This document shows positions 33,653 to 41,012 of a DNA stretch of 52,690 bases, one piece after another. The first letter of the stretch is position 1. Every line of letters starts with the position of its first letter. A model generated the notes under the pieces. The model was given only the letters and a program-made list of their open reading frames with translations, did no database searches and was not told where the DNA came from. The stretch is from assembly GCA_900544975.1 (NCBI GenBank), contig UQXI01000019.1, positions 1 through 52,690 of the forward strand, written 5' to 3'. The position numbers and the translations under genes are program-made. The stretch comes from an uncultured Eubacteriales bacterium. Lineage in GTDB: Bacteria > Bacillota > Clostridia > Oscillospirales > Oscillospiraceae.

Positions 33653-33925
33653 ATGAAACTCACTCCCATGGCAGATCGTGTGTTGCTGAAGCCCACAGAG
33701 GCGGAAGAAACCACTGCTTCCGGCATCATTCTCTCCACCGCCAACAAGGAAAAGCCTGTCATTTCCGAAGTCGTGGCTGTGGGCCCTGGGGATAAGGACA
33801 CCGAGATGGTGGTCAAGGCCGGCGACAAGGTTGTGGTCGGCAAGTACACCGGGACGGAAATCAAGCTGGACGGCAAGGACTACACCATTGTGAAGCAGTC
33901 CGACATTCTGGCAATTGTGGAATAA
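33653..33925 (+). CDS. groS: Co-chaperonin GroES
   Basis: A 90-residue Hsp10. It has the family N terminus (KLTPMADRVLLKPTEAEETTASGIILS), the mobile loop and the C-terminal DILAIVE. It caps the GroEL chamber. TGGAGG precedes the ATG; groL follows 17 bases later. Under CIRCE/HrcA control. Confidence 0.99.
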   Translation: MKLTPMADRVLLKPTEAEETTASGIILSTANKEKPVISEVVAVGPGDKDTEMVVKAGDKVVVGKYTGTEIKLDGKDYTIVKQSDILAIVE

Positions 33926-33942
33926 TTTGGAGGTTTTGCATT

Positions 33943-35577
33943 ATGGCTAAGATGATTGTTTACGGCGAGGAAGCTCGCAAGAGTCTGCAGAAGGGCATTG
34001 ACCAGCTGGCCAATACCGTGAAGGTTACCCTGGGCCCCAAGGGCCGGAACGTGGTTCTGGGCAAGAAATACGGCGCTCCCCTCATCACCAACGACGGTGT
34101 GACCATCGCCAAGGATGTGGAGCTGGAAGATGCATTTGAGAATATGGGCGCGCAGCTGGTGCGGGAAGTGGCCACCAAGACCAACGACGTTGCCGGCGAC
34201 GGCACCACCACTGCCACGCTGCTGGCTCAGTCCATTGTCCATGAGGGCCTGAAGAACGTGACCGCCGGGGCAAACCCCATGGTGATGCGCAAGGGCATTG
34301 AGAAGGCTGTCTCCGCTGCGGTGGAGGCCATCAAGGCCAACTCCCAGACCGTCAACGGCTCCGACGACATCGCCCGAGTTGGCACCGTATCCTCCGGCGA
34401 CGAGGCCGTGGGCAAGCTGATTGCCGAGGCCATGGAGAAGGTAGGCACCGACGGCGTCATCACCATCGAAGAGTCCAAGACCGCTGAGACGGGCCTGGAA
34501 GTGGTGGAAGGCATGCAGTTTGACCGGGGCTACATCTCCCCCTACATGGTCACCGACACCGACAAGATGGAAGCCGTTCTGGACGATCCCTATATCCTGA
34601 TCACCGACAAGAAGATCTCCTCCATCCAGGAAATCCTGCCTGTGCTGGAGAAGGTGGTCAAGACCGGCCGGAAGATGATCATCATCGCCGAGGATGTGGA
34701 GGGCGACGCTCTGGCCACCCTGCTGGTGAACCGGCTCCGCGGCAACTTCAACTGCGTCTGCGTGAAGGCGCCTGGCTTCGGCGACCGGCGGAAGGAAATG
34801 CTCCGGGATATCGCCATCCTCACCGGCGGCACCGTCATCTCCAGCGAACTGAACATGGAGCTGACCGAGACTGACATCACCGACCTGGGCACTGCCCGCC
34901 AGGTGAAGGTGACCAAGGACACCACCACCATCGTGGACGGCAGCGGCGAAGCCTCTGCCATTCGGGACCGCACCAATGAGATCCGCGCTGCCATCGGCGT
35001 GACCACTTCCGACTATGACCGGGAGAAGCTCCAGGAGCGGCTGGCAAAGCTGTCCGGCGGCGTCGCTGTCATCCGGGTGGGCGCCCAGACGGAGGTCGCC
35101 ATGAAGGAGCAGAAGCTTCGCGTGGAAGACGCTCTGAACGCCACCAGAGCCGCTGTGGAAGAGGGCATCGTGGCCGGCGGCGGCACGGCCTATGTCAACG
35201 CCATTCCCGCTGTGGAAAAGCTGGTCGCTGAACTCACCGGTGACGAGAAGACCGGCGCTCAGATCATCGCCAAGGTGCTCCAGGCTCCCGTTCGCCAGAT
35301 CGCAGAGAACGCCGGCGTGGACGGCTCCGTGGTCTTCGAGAAGATCCAGAGCTCCGGCAAGGTGGGTTATGGCTACAACGCATACTCCGAGGAGTTTGTG
35401 GAGATGATCACTGCTGGTATCGTGGATCCCACCAAGGTGACCCGCTCCGCCCTGGAGAACGCCGCTTCCATCGGCGCTTGCGTCCTCACTACCGAGTCTC
35501 TGGTTGTAGATAAGCCCGATCCCGCTGCAGACGCTGCCGCCAACGCGGCTGCCGCTGCCCAGGGTGGCATGTATTAA
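33943..35577 (+). CDS. groL: Chaperonin GroEL
   Basis: A 544-residue Hsp60 that folds proteins in an ATP-driven double ring. Conserved ATP-site blocks (VTLGPKGRNVVLG, then DGVTIAKD and AGDGTTTATLLAQ) and the late AVEEGIVAGGGTAYVNA motif are complete. The tail is Ala-rich and ends QGGMY, with only one GGM unit instead of the usual string. Cotranscribed with groS. Confidence 0.99.
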   Translation: MAKMIVYGEEARKSLQKGIDQLANTVKVTLGPKGRNVVLGKKYGAPLITNDGVTIAKDVELEDAFENMGAQLVREVATKTNDVAGDGTTTATLLAQSIVHEGLKNVTAGANPMVMRKGIEKAVSAAVEAIKANSQTVNGSDDIARVGTVSSGDEAVGKLIAEAMEKVGTDGVITIEESKTAETGLEVVEGMQFDRGYISPYMVTDTDKMEAVLDDPYILITDKKISSIQEILPVLEKVVKTGRKMIIIAEDVEGDALATLLVNRLRGNFNCVCVKAPGFGDRRKEMLRDIAILTGGTVISSELNMELTETDITDLGTARQVKVTKDTTTIVDGSGEASAIRDRTNEIRAAIGVTTSDYDREKLQERLAKLSGGVAVIRVGAQTEVAMKEQKLRVEDALNATRAAVEEGIVAGGGTAYVNAIPAVEKLVAELTGDEKTGAQIIAKVLQAPVRQIAENAGVDGSVVFEKIQSSGKVGYGYNAYSEEFVEMITAGIVDPTKVTRSALENAASIGACVLTTESLVVDKPDPAADAAANAAAAAQGGMY

Positions 35578-35605
35578 TCCACGGTTTTTCCCAATTTCAT
35601 ATGCA

Positions 35606-35643
35606 GGGGCCTGCTGCCAACGTCACAGTTTGCAGCAGGCCCC
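35606..35643 (+). terminator. groESL terminator
   Basis: A perfect 12-bp stem: GGGGCCTGCTGC (35606-35617) and GCAGCAGGCCCC (35632-35643), then CTTC. It belongs to the GGCCTRYTG hairpin family. Confidence 0.8.
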
Positions 35644-35713
35644 TTCGGCGTCGTCGGCAAGCAGTCAGCCTGCCGATGGAAGGCGTTTTCAAAAGATGTC
35701 TCCCATACGATAT

Positions 35714-35817
35714 GGACCTGTTGCAGAGATTGATATGCTCCCCCTAGCCTTGACAGTTTCCTTTTTCACTGTCTCCTTTAGGGGGAGCATATCAAGCTCA
35801 CTGTTTGCAACAGGCCC
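35714..35817. terminator. Nested double inverted repeat (queT-side terminator with an inserted palindrome)
   Basis: Outer arms GGACCTGTTGCA (35714-35725) and TGCAACAGGCCC (35806-35817) pair at 11 of 12 positions and resemble the groESL terminator. Their loop is filled by a second palindrome with perfect 17-base arms, at 35730-35746 and 35779-35795, plus an inner GACAGT/ACTGTC pair. It sits just past the queT stop. Confidence 0.75.
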
Positions 35818-35822
35818 GATGC

Positions 35823-36359
35823 TTATGATTGGGTATTTTGAAACAGGCGCTGGTCCAGCCGCCTGGCGGTGACGGCGTAGTACAGGATGGTACCCAAAAC
35901 CAGCAGGACGATGGCCTCGCCCAGGAAGACGTACAGGGCGTTCAGACCAAACAGAGGCCAGGTGAAGCCGCTTTCGCCCAGATACACCGCCAGCTCCCAG
36001 CCCACCAGGGGGGCGTTCCACAGGGCTGGCATCAGAAGGCCCAAAAACGGGCACTTGGCAAGGCGCACATTTCTCAGCCCCCACATGGAAGCGGTAGCAA
36101 GCAGAGTGGCCAGGCTGCCCACCAGCCAGTCCAGGGGTAGTGCTTGTGCCCAGCTGATGTTATACAACAGGCAACCCAAGGTGAGTCCGGGAATGGCGGC
36201 CGGTGTGAAGAAGGCGAAGATGCACAGGGCCTCGGACAGGCGCATCTGAATGGCCATGGTGGTGGAGCCTGGCCACAGCAGGTTTTGTGCATAAGTGAGA
36301 ACCACATACAACGCCGCCAGGACGCCGCCATGGACCAGGAACTTGGTTTTCTTTGACAT
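35823..36359 (-). CDS. queT: QueT-family transporter (queuosine precursor, ECF S component)
   Basis: A 178-residue membrane protein with five to six helices of the QueT family. That family is the predicted substrate-binding component of an ECF transporter for queuine or preQ1/preQ0. Visible blocks are AALYVVLTYAQNLL, AIQMRLSEALCIFAFFTPAAIPGLTLGCLLYN and a late Asn-rich WNAPLVGWEL. The ATG at 36359 has GGAGG just upstream. The upstream leader carries a preQ1-I riboswitch and terminator, which fits the substrate assignment. The ECF energising subunits are elsewhere. Confidence 0.92.
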   Translation of the reverse strand: MSKKTKFLVHGGVLAALYVVLTYAQNLLWPGSTTMAIQMRLSEALCIFAFFTPAAIPGLTLGCLLYNISWAQALPLDWLVGSLATLLATASMWGLRNVRLAKCPFLGLLMPALWNAPLVGWELAVYLGESGFTWPLFGLNALYVFLGEAIVLLVLGTILYYAVTARRLDQRLFQNTQS

Positions 36360-36374
36360 GTTTGCGCTACCTCC

Positions 36375-36406
36375 AAAAAATGGGATGGGCAGACGGTCCC
36401 ATCCCA
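36375..36406 (-). terminator. Riboswitch-controlled terminator before queT
   Basis: TGGGATGGG and CCCATCCCA (36381-36389 and 36398-36406) form a 9-bp stem. On the minus strand it is followed by T6 (36380-36375), right before the ribosome binding site. Upstream CCATCC in the aptamer loop (36489-36484) could pair with GGATGG of the left arm as antiterminator. Confidence 0.8.
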
Positions 36407-36462
36407 ATAGAAAATGGGTGCCATGCACCCACCTCCACCCCCCGGCAAACCCGGCAGGAAAT

Positions 36463-36502
36463 CCGTAGTTTTGTTTACAGACAGGATGGTTACGAACTGT
36501 CT
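36463..36502 (-). promoter_or_regulatory. preQ1 class I riboswitch aptamer
   Basis: On the minus strand, a stem AGACAG/CTGTCT closes the loop TTCGTAACCATC. The A-rich tail TGTAAACAAAACTACGG follows. Loop CGTA can pair with tail TACG, giving the H-type pseudoknot of preQ1-I aptamers. The location about 10 bases after the predicted transcription start and upstream of queT fits the class. The call is based on structure and context, not on a covariance search. Confidence 0.82.
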
Positions 36503-36519
36503 TTTATGAACTTGCGACC

Positions 36520-36548
36520 ATTATACAGGAAATGGGCGAAAAGGTCAA
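36520..36548 (-). promoter_or_regulatory. queT promoter
   Basis: On the minus strand, TTGACC (36548-36543) and TATAAT (36525-36520) with 17 bases between. It lies only 20 bases past the stop of the upstream SGNH-deacetylase gene, and no terminator separates them. Confidence 0.85.
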
Positions 36549-36567
36549 GATGAAGGTGAAAATGATT

Positions 36568-38400
36568 TCAACCGTCTTGTGCAGACAGTTGGGATAGCAG
36601 ATCTTGTGCAGTGGTGGTCTCAGTCATATAGAGCCGACCCAATTGACGAAGACTCTGGGGCAACCCCTTTATGATGGTATTTATTTTGGGGACGATGGTA
36701 ACGGTAGCGTAAATTCCCTGCTGAGAAAGGATGACTTCGCTCAGTTCTGAATAGATTCCCTGTGGGTAGGCTAAGACTTCCGGGGACCTGCCTAGTAACT
36801 CGGTCATGGCTTGGCAGTCCTGGGAGAGGAATTCCACATATGCCTCTTCGGATTCCCCTTCTTTGGGCAAAATACCTTTGCGGATGGGTTCCACATCCCG
36901 GCCTTGCACTTCGTGGATATTAAAGCCGTGGCTTTCAATTGAGACCAGCCCAGAAGCTTCCATTTCAGCTGCTTGTTCCAGCGTAAAATGAGGAATCATA
37001 TCCACACCAGTATCTTTGTAGGTGTCTTTTCCCACAGAGACCCCGATGGGGAAAATTGTAGCCTTCATCTGGTATTTCTGAAGCAACGGATAGGCAAGAG
37101 TATAGTTGCTTTCATATCCGTCGTCAAAGGTAATAAGAACAGGCTTTTCTGGTAGCTCCTGGCCGAGCTCCACATAATTTTGTAAGTCTTGAAAGGTTAC
37201 GGTGGTGTATCCCGCTGATTGCAATGCGGCCAAATGCTCTTCAAAGCGGCTGCTAGAAATGGTATCATTTCCGGTGCCCTCCTGTGCAAGATGGTGGTAC
37301 AGGAGAATGGGAATTTTTGTGGTATATTCCTCCGCAGCAATTGGGGCGGAGATCTGAGCAGTTCCGGGTGGCGCTGTGATATACTCACCAAAATCTGCTG
37401 GTACATAAATGCTGTGATCTTCAAAGATACGAGCCAGTGCCATCTTGCCTAAGCAGTTCCGAAAGTGCGTTTCGTCATAAAAGTACCGGGGTTCGTAGCT
37501 GGCAGAGCTTAGGGTAAAATCCCAATATGGGACGATACGAGCCAGTGCGTTTCGAAAAGCTGCCTGATCTGCTTGGGAATAGCGCTCCATATAGGCATAA
37601 TACATGGGTGGGCAAATTACGATCAGGTTGACATCGTTGGCATTACACATATCGCGAATTCTGGAAATACTGTTCATACAATCATCCAGATGGGGAATAC
37701 CTACATTGCCACTGGGGTAATTTGTAAAAACGGTATAGGCGCTCTTTTCCAGATAGCTTTCCAAGTCACCGATGGGCTCTACATCTCGGCGGCTTTTATC
37801 GTAAGCTCCGGTGTCTGCGTGAAATACCCGATAGGATTGTTGAAGATATGGATCTGAGTAAAATCGTTGTATTTTTGTCCAGCCGTTACGTGGATTAGAT
37901 AGTAAGTATTTGCCGTAAAAGAGGACTGGAGAACTGCCATCGACCTTCCAGTGGAGATTGTACGTTAGCGGGTCTGGCTCGGTGTTATATACAGTAGCAT
38001 TGTGAATATATACACTGACCACCAAGTTTTTTACAGTGTAGTGCTTCATTAGGTATGCACAGGTTTGCTCAACATCCAGCATATCAGCGCCATACATCAC
38101 TAGGTTGTAGAAGTTGGCGTCGAAGTATTGATTGAGAGAGTCTGTGGGAAAAGAACTGGAGGAGGAAGCGCCAATGATATAGGAATCATATTGGTCATGA
38201 TGCTGCTCTAAGTAGGAGAGTTTCGCTACTCGAGGATTCATGGTTTCGTCATAGCTCCACCATTGGAAAAAACGATCGCCAAAGGCGCCGAAGGGGTCTG
38301 ACCAAAAGTTAAAGCCCATGACGAGGATGGTCAAAAGCAATACCGTGCCGAGAAATGCCCACAACCATTGTTTGGACGACATGGGGTGCTTGGATGTCAT
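36568..38400 (-). CDS. DltD-like SGNH domain fused to a polysaccharide deacetylase
   Basis: A 610-residue protein. One membrane helix (about 11-30) places the rest outside. Residues about 60-340 are SGNH/DltD-like: the nucleophile block YIIGASSS (likely S79) and the D309-x-x-H312 motif (YDETHF) form the expected triad. Residues about 360-605 are a NodB/CE4 deacetylase: TFDDGY (424-429) and SHGFNIH with H491 and H496. The His-x4-His spacing resembles PgaB/IcaB poly-GlcNAc deacetylases. It is last of a five-gene operon with adenylation, GNAT, carrier and MBOAT genes, suggesting transfer of an acyl or aminoacyl group to a surface polymer that is also N-deacetylated. The start at 38400 has GGAGG. 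Polymer unknown. Confidence 0.85.
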   Translation of the reverse strand: MTSKHPMSSKQWLWAFLGTVLLLTILVMGFNFWSDPFGAFGDRFFQWWSYDETMNPRVAKLSYLEQHHDQYDSYIIGASSSSSFPTDSLNQYFDANFYNLVMYGADMLDVEQTCAYLMKHYTVKNLVVSVYIHNATVYNTEPDPLTYNLHWKVDGSSPVLFYGKYLLSNPRNGWTKIQRFYSDPYLQQSYRVFHADTGAYDKSRRDVEPIGDLESYLEKSAYTVFTNYPSGNVGIPHLDDCMNSISRIRDMCNANDVNLIVICPPMYYAYMERYSQADQAAFRNALARIVPYWDFTLSSASYEPRYFYDETHFRNCLGKMALARIFEDHSIYVPADFGEYITAPPGTAQISAPIAAEEYTTKIPILLYHHLAQEGTGNDTISSSRFEEHLAALQSAGYTTVTFQDLQNYVELGQELPEKPVLITFDDGYESNYTLAYPLLQKYQMKATIFPIGVSVGKDTYKDTGVDMIPHFTLEQAAEMEASGLVSIESHGFNIHEVQGRDVEPIRKGILPKEGESEEAYVEFLSQDCQAMTELLGRSPEVLAYPQGIYSELSEVILSQQGIYATVTIVPKINTIIKGLPQSLRQLGRLYMTETTTAQDLLSQLSAQDG

Positions 38401-38415
38401 TGGGATTTCCTCCAA

Positions 38416-39981
38416 TCAAAATTGCTTATAGATAAATTCTGAAGAAATATATCCACCTCGGAGAATGCCGAACAGAAGAAGGGCAACGAGGGGAAGCAAA
38501 ATGCACAGCCATTGCACAAGGAAATTTTGCTGCTCAAGTGTCTTGCGAATTTTTTTACCCCGTTCTTGGAAGCATTCCACGGTGAATACCAAAACAGTAC
38601 CTATAAAGACAATGATCAGGTCTTGCATTTGTAGGCCTAAGTGCAAAATGGTACCATCACGTATCTGATACAGACAGGGATTTGTCACGGTTGTACGTAA
38701 CATAGCCAATGCGGTCAACAGTCGGGGTGCACGGGTGATGTACCGCCCAACGAATACTAGAGCCATAGTCCGCAGGGTTTGGAAGACCCGAAATCCCCAG
38801 CTGGTTTCAGAAATTTTCAATGTCTGCCTCAGAGTATTCAATGGATTGGCCAGCAATAGAGAAGCAGTCATCAACACGCCGTTCCATAACCCAAAGGCAA
38901 TGTAACGAAAGTTTGCACCGTGCCAAATGCCAATGACAAAGTAAACAATCAATGTAGCAAGCGAAGTAGGAAAAATTTTTCCAAACCTGCCACCGATTTT
39001 CCGTCGTGTGAATTTTCCGAGACGGATAAACGGTTTCGATAGTGTCAGGGGGTAGAACAAATAGTCGCGCATCCATGTACCAAGGGAAATATGCCAGCGC
39101 CGCCAGTACTCGCTGAGCGTTGTGGCAAAAATGGGACGGCGAAAATTTTCAATCAAATCAATACCGAACATCTGAGCAATTCCCCGGGTAATATCAATCC
39201 CCCCGGAGAAATCACAATAGAGTTGAATACAATAAAGGCCTACGGCCAAAGCGGTGATACAACCGCCATATTTTGTGGGAGCATCAAAGACGGCATTTAC
39301 GCCTACTGCTGCGCGGTCAGCGATGATTAGCTTTTTCAAATACCCCCATAGAGCCAGCTGAATGCCATACTTTAAGTGATTGGCATCAAATGGGTGAGGC
39401 GTGATCAGCTGATTGCCCAATTGGTCAAAGCGGCTGATCGGCCCCTGTACCATTTGTGGAAAAAAGGATACAAACAGGGCAAACTTTGCAATATTTTTCT
39501 GGGGAGGGTATTTTCCACGGTAACAGTCAATGACGTAACCCATACTTTGGAAAATGTAGAAAGAAAGCCCCAGGGGCAGTAAAAGTCCTAACTTTGGCAG
39601 TTGGATTCTACCTTCTGAAAAGGTGGCTGCTGCTTGCACTGTGAAGTTCCAATATTTTACCAAATAGAGCAGCCCGAAATTTGCAATAGAAGCCAGTGCA
39701 ACGACAATCTGCTTACGCTTTTTGAGCGTAGCGCCGCCAGTATGCTTTTGTTCCAGTGGCAAATTACGCTGTTGGGTATTCAGCCGGCCCAGCCAAAGAC
39801 CTGCACTATAAGTAGTCACAGTAGTAAACAACAAATAACCTATGACGGCAGGGCCGCCATAGAGGTAGAAGCTGTAGCTGGCTGCAAGAAGCACAATCCA
39901 CTGGAAGCGGCCAGGCACTAAGTAATATGCGGCCAATGTCAGCAGCAGGAAGCCAATGAATCCTGTGGATACAAAAGACAT
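38416..39981 (-). CDS. MBOAT-family O-acyltransferase (DltB/AlgI-like)
   Basis: A 521-residue polytopic membrane protein of the MBOAT family, with about 11 helices. The catalytic histidine lies in GIWHGANF (H354). The upstream SEYWRRWHISLGTWMRDYLFYPL block (H297) is typical of DltB/AlgI/PatA. In Dlt systems the MBOAT moves the activated group from the carrier protein across the membrane. The ATG at 39981 is chosen, just after the carrier gene stop; a TTG at 40002 would overlap that gene. It ends one base before the ORF of the SGNH-deacetylase gene. Confidence 0.92.
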   Translation of the reverse strand: MSFVSTGFIGFLLLTLAAYYLVPGRFQWIVLLAASYSFYLYGGPAVIGYLLFTTVTTYSAGLWLGRLNTQQRNLPLEQKHTGGATLKKRKQIVVALASIANFGLLYLVKYWNFTVQAAATFSEGRIQLPKLGLLLPLGLSFYIFQSMGYVIDCYRGKYPPQKNIAKFALFVSFFPQMVQGPISRFDQLGNQLITPHPFDANHLKYGIQLALWGYLKKLIIADRAAVGVNAVFDAPTKYGGCITALAVGLYCIQLYCDFSGGIDITRGIAQMFGIDLIENFRRPIFATTLSEYWRRWHISLGTWMRDYLFYPLTLSKPFIRLGKFTRRKIGGRFGKIFPTSLATLIVYFVIGIWHGANFRYIAFGLWNGVLMTASLLLANPLNTLRQTLKISETSWGFRVFQTLRTMALVFVGRYITRAPRLLTALAMLRTTVTNPCLYQIRDGTILHLGLQMQDLIIVFIGTVLVFTVECFQERGKKIRKTLEQQNFLVQWLCILLPLVALLLFGILRGGYISSEFIYKQF

Positions 39982-39985
39982 AGGC

Positions 39986-40216
39986 TTACCTGCGGCTATC
40001 AATGAGCTTCAACATATCCTCGACAGAGTTGAAGTTTTCCGGGAGGAGATCCTCCACGTTCAATTCAATGTCAAAGGTATCCATAAGCTCTGCCACAATA
40101 GTAACAATATCTAAGGACTCTAAGATACCGTTGTCTATTAAGGCTGTTTCCTTGGTGAAGTCAATCCCTGGACAGATTTCCTGTAAAATTCGCAGTAGCT
40201 CCTGTTTCACATTCAT
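39986..40216 (-). CDS. Acyl/aminoacyl carrier protein (DltC-like)
   Basis: A 76-residue acidic carrier protein. The phosphopantetheine attachment serine is S34 in DNGILESLDIVTIV, followed by the typical helix ending FDIELNVEDLLPENF. It resembles DltC more than fatty-acid ACP, both in motif (NGxLxS) and in gene context. The start is set by AAAGGA 7 bases before the ATG. Its 5' end overlaps the GNAT gene by 56 bases. Confidence 0.9.
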   Translation of the reverse strand: MNVKQELLRILQEICPGIDFTKETALIDNGILESLDIVTIVAELMDTFDIELNVEDLLPENFNSVEDMLKLIDSRR

Positions 40217-41012
40217 ATTTATAGTTCCTTTCTTTGCCATCCAGCAGGTAGACCTTAGAGAGCCATCCATCTGCAGTATAGCCGTTTTTGAGGTAAAGAG
40301 CCAGAGCGGGTGCATTGTCTTGCCGGACCCACGTACGGCTGATGTGTTGCCCAAGTTGTTGCAGGTAGGTGGTCAGGAGATTTTGTGCTGCTCCCTGTCG
40401 CCGCAGCTGCGGAGCAACGGCCAGATGCCGGAGTTCTGTACCGCCGGGTATCGGAGTTTGGTGTAAAATTCCCTGACCATCTTTCGTCAAAAGTACCCGT
40501 CCCTGTTCCAAGTCTGCCAGCAAAGCGGCGTTTGTAGGCAAACACCCGGTTTTGGAGTCAAAGCAGCTCTGAAGAAGCGCCTGACATGAAGCCAGATCTT
40601 TGGGCGAGGCCAACCGGATAGGATCTGAGGCTATCCCAGGGGGGTCCCTAGGTAATCTGGTCATCCGCTGGCGTGTAAACAAGCAAAGAAAGCCCAATTG
40701 CTCCCATGCGGCCCCGACTTTGGCCAGAGCAACATCTCTGGGGCGGTATGGAATCTCCAAAACGATTGGCTGTTCCGGGGACCAACTGGGCAGGGACGCG
40801 CCTGGCTGGAGGTAAAAATTCATTCGCTGAAAGCCATCCCGCTGCCGCATCAATAGCAAACCATCAGTCCAAGCATGGATGAACAACGTTCTAGACTGAA
40901 TTTCTTCCTGAAGTGCGGCTTTGGTCAAAGTTGTATTGGTTATGACCCCTGGTTTCAGCTGCTCCCGTAGTAGAGTCCGCAGGGTCTCATAGTTTGTGAC
41001 TGTTTTCATCAT
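40161..41012 (-). CDS. GNAT-family acetyltransferase in the acylation operon
   Basis: A 283-residue protein whose C-terminal half (about 130-270) is a GNAT domain. The beta4-loop-helix motif is LRHLAVAPQLRRQGAAQNLLTTYL, then DNAPALALYLKNGY. The N-terminal 120 residues look like a second, degenerate GNAT-like fold. GNAT proteins are not part of classical Dlt systems. Here it could modify the activated amino acid or its carrier-bound form, or transfer it. It overlaps the adenylation gene by 26 bases and the carrier gene by 56 bases, so the operon is tightly packed. Confidence 0.78.
   Translation of the reverse strand: MMKTVTNYETLRTLLREQLKPGVITNTTLTKAALQEEIQSRTLFIHAWTDGLLLMRQRDGFQRMNFYLQPGASLPSWSPEQPIVLEIPYRPRDVALAKVGAAWEQLGFLCLFTRQRMTRLPRDPPGIASDPIRLASPKDLASCQALLQSCFDSKTGCLPTNAALLADLEQGRVLLTKDGQGILHQTPIPGGTELRHLAVAPQLRRQGAAQNLLTTYLQQLGQHISRTWVRQDNAPALALYLKNGYTADGWLSKVYLLDGKERNYKYECETGATANFTGNLSRD

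Noticed and set aside
36360..36513. preQ1-II or preQ1-III riboswitch as alternative for the queT leader
   Set aside because: The short stem, A-rich tail and loop-tail pairing right after the promoter fit class I better. The larger helices expected for the other classes were not evident.
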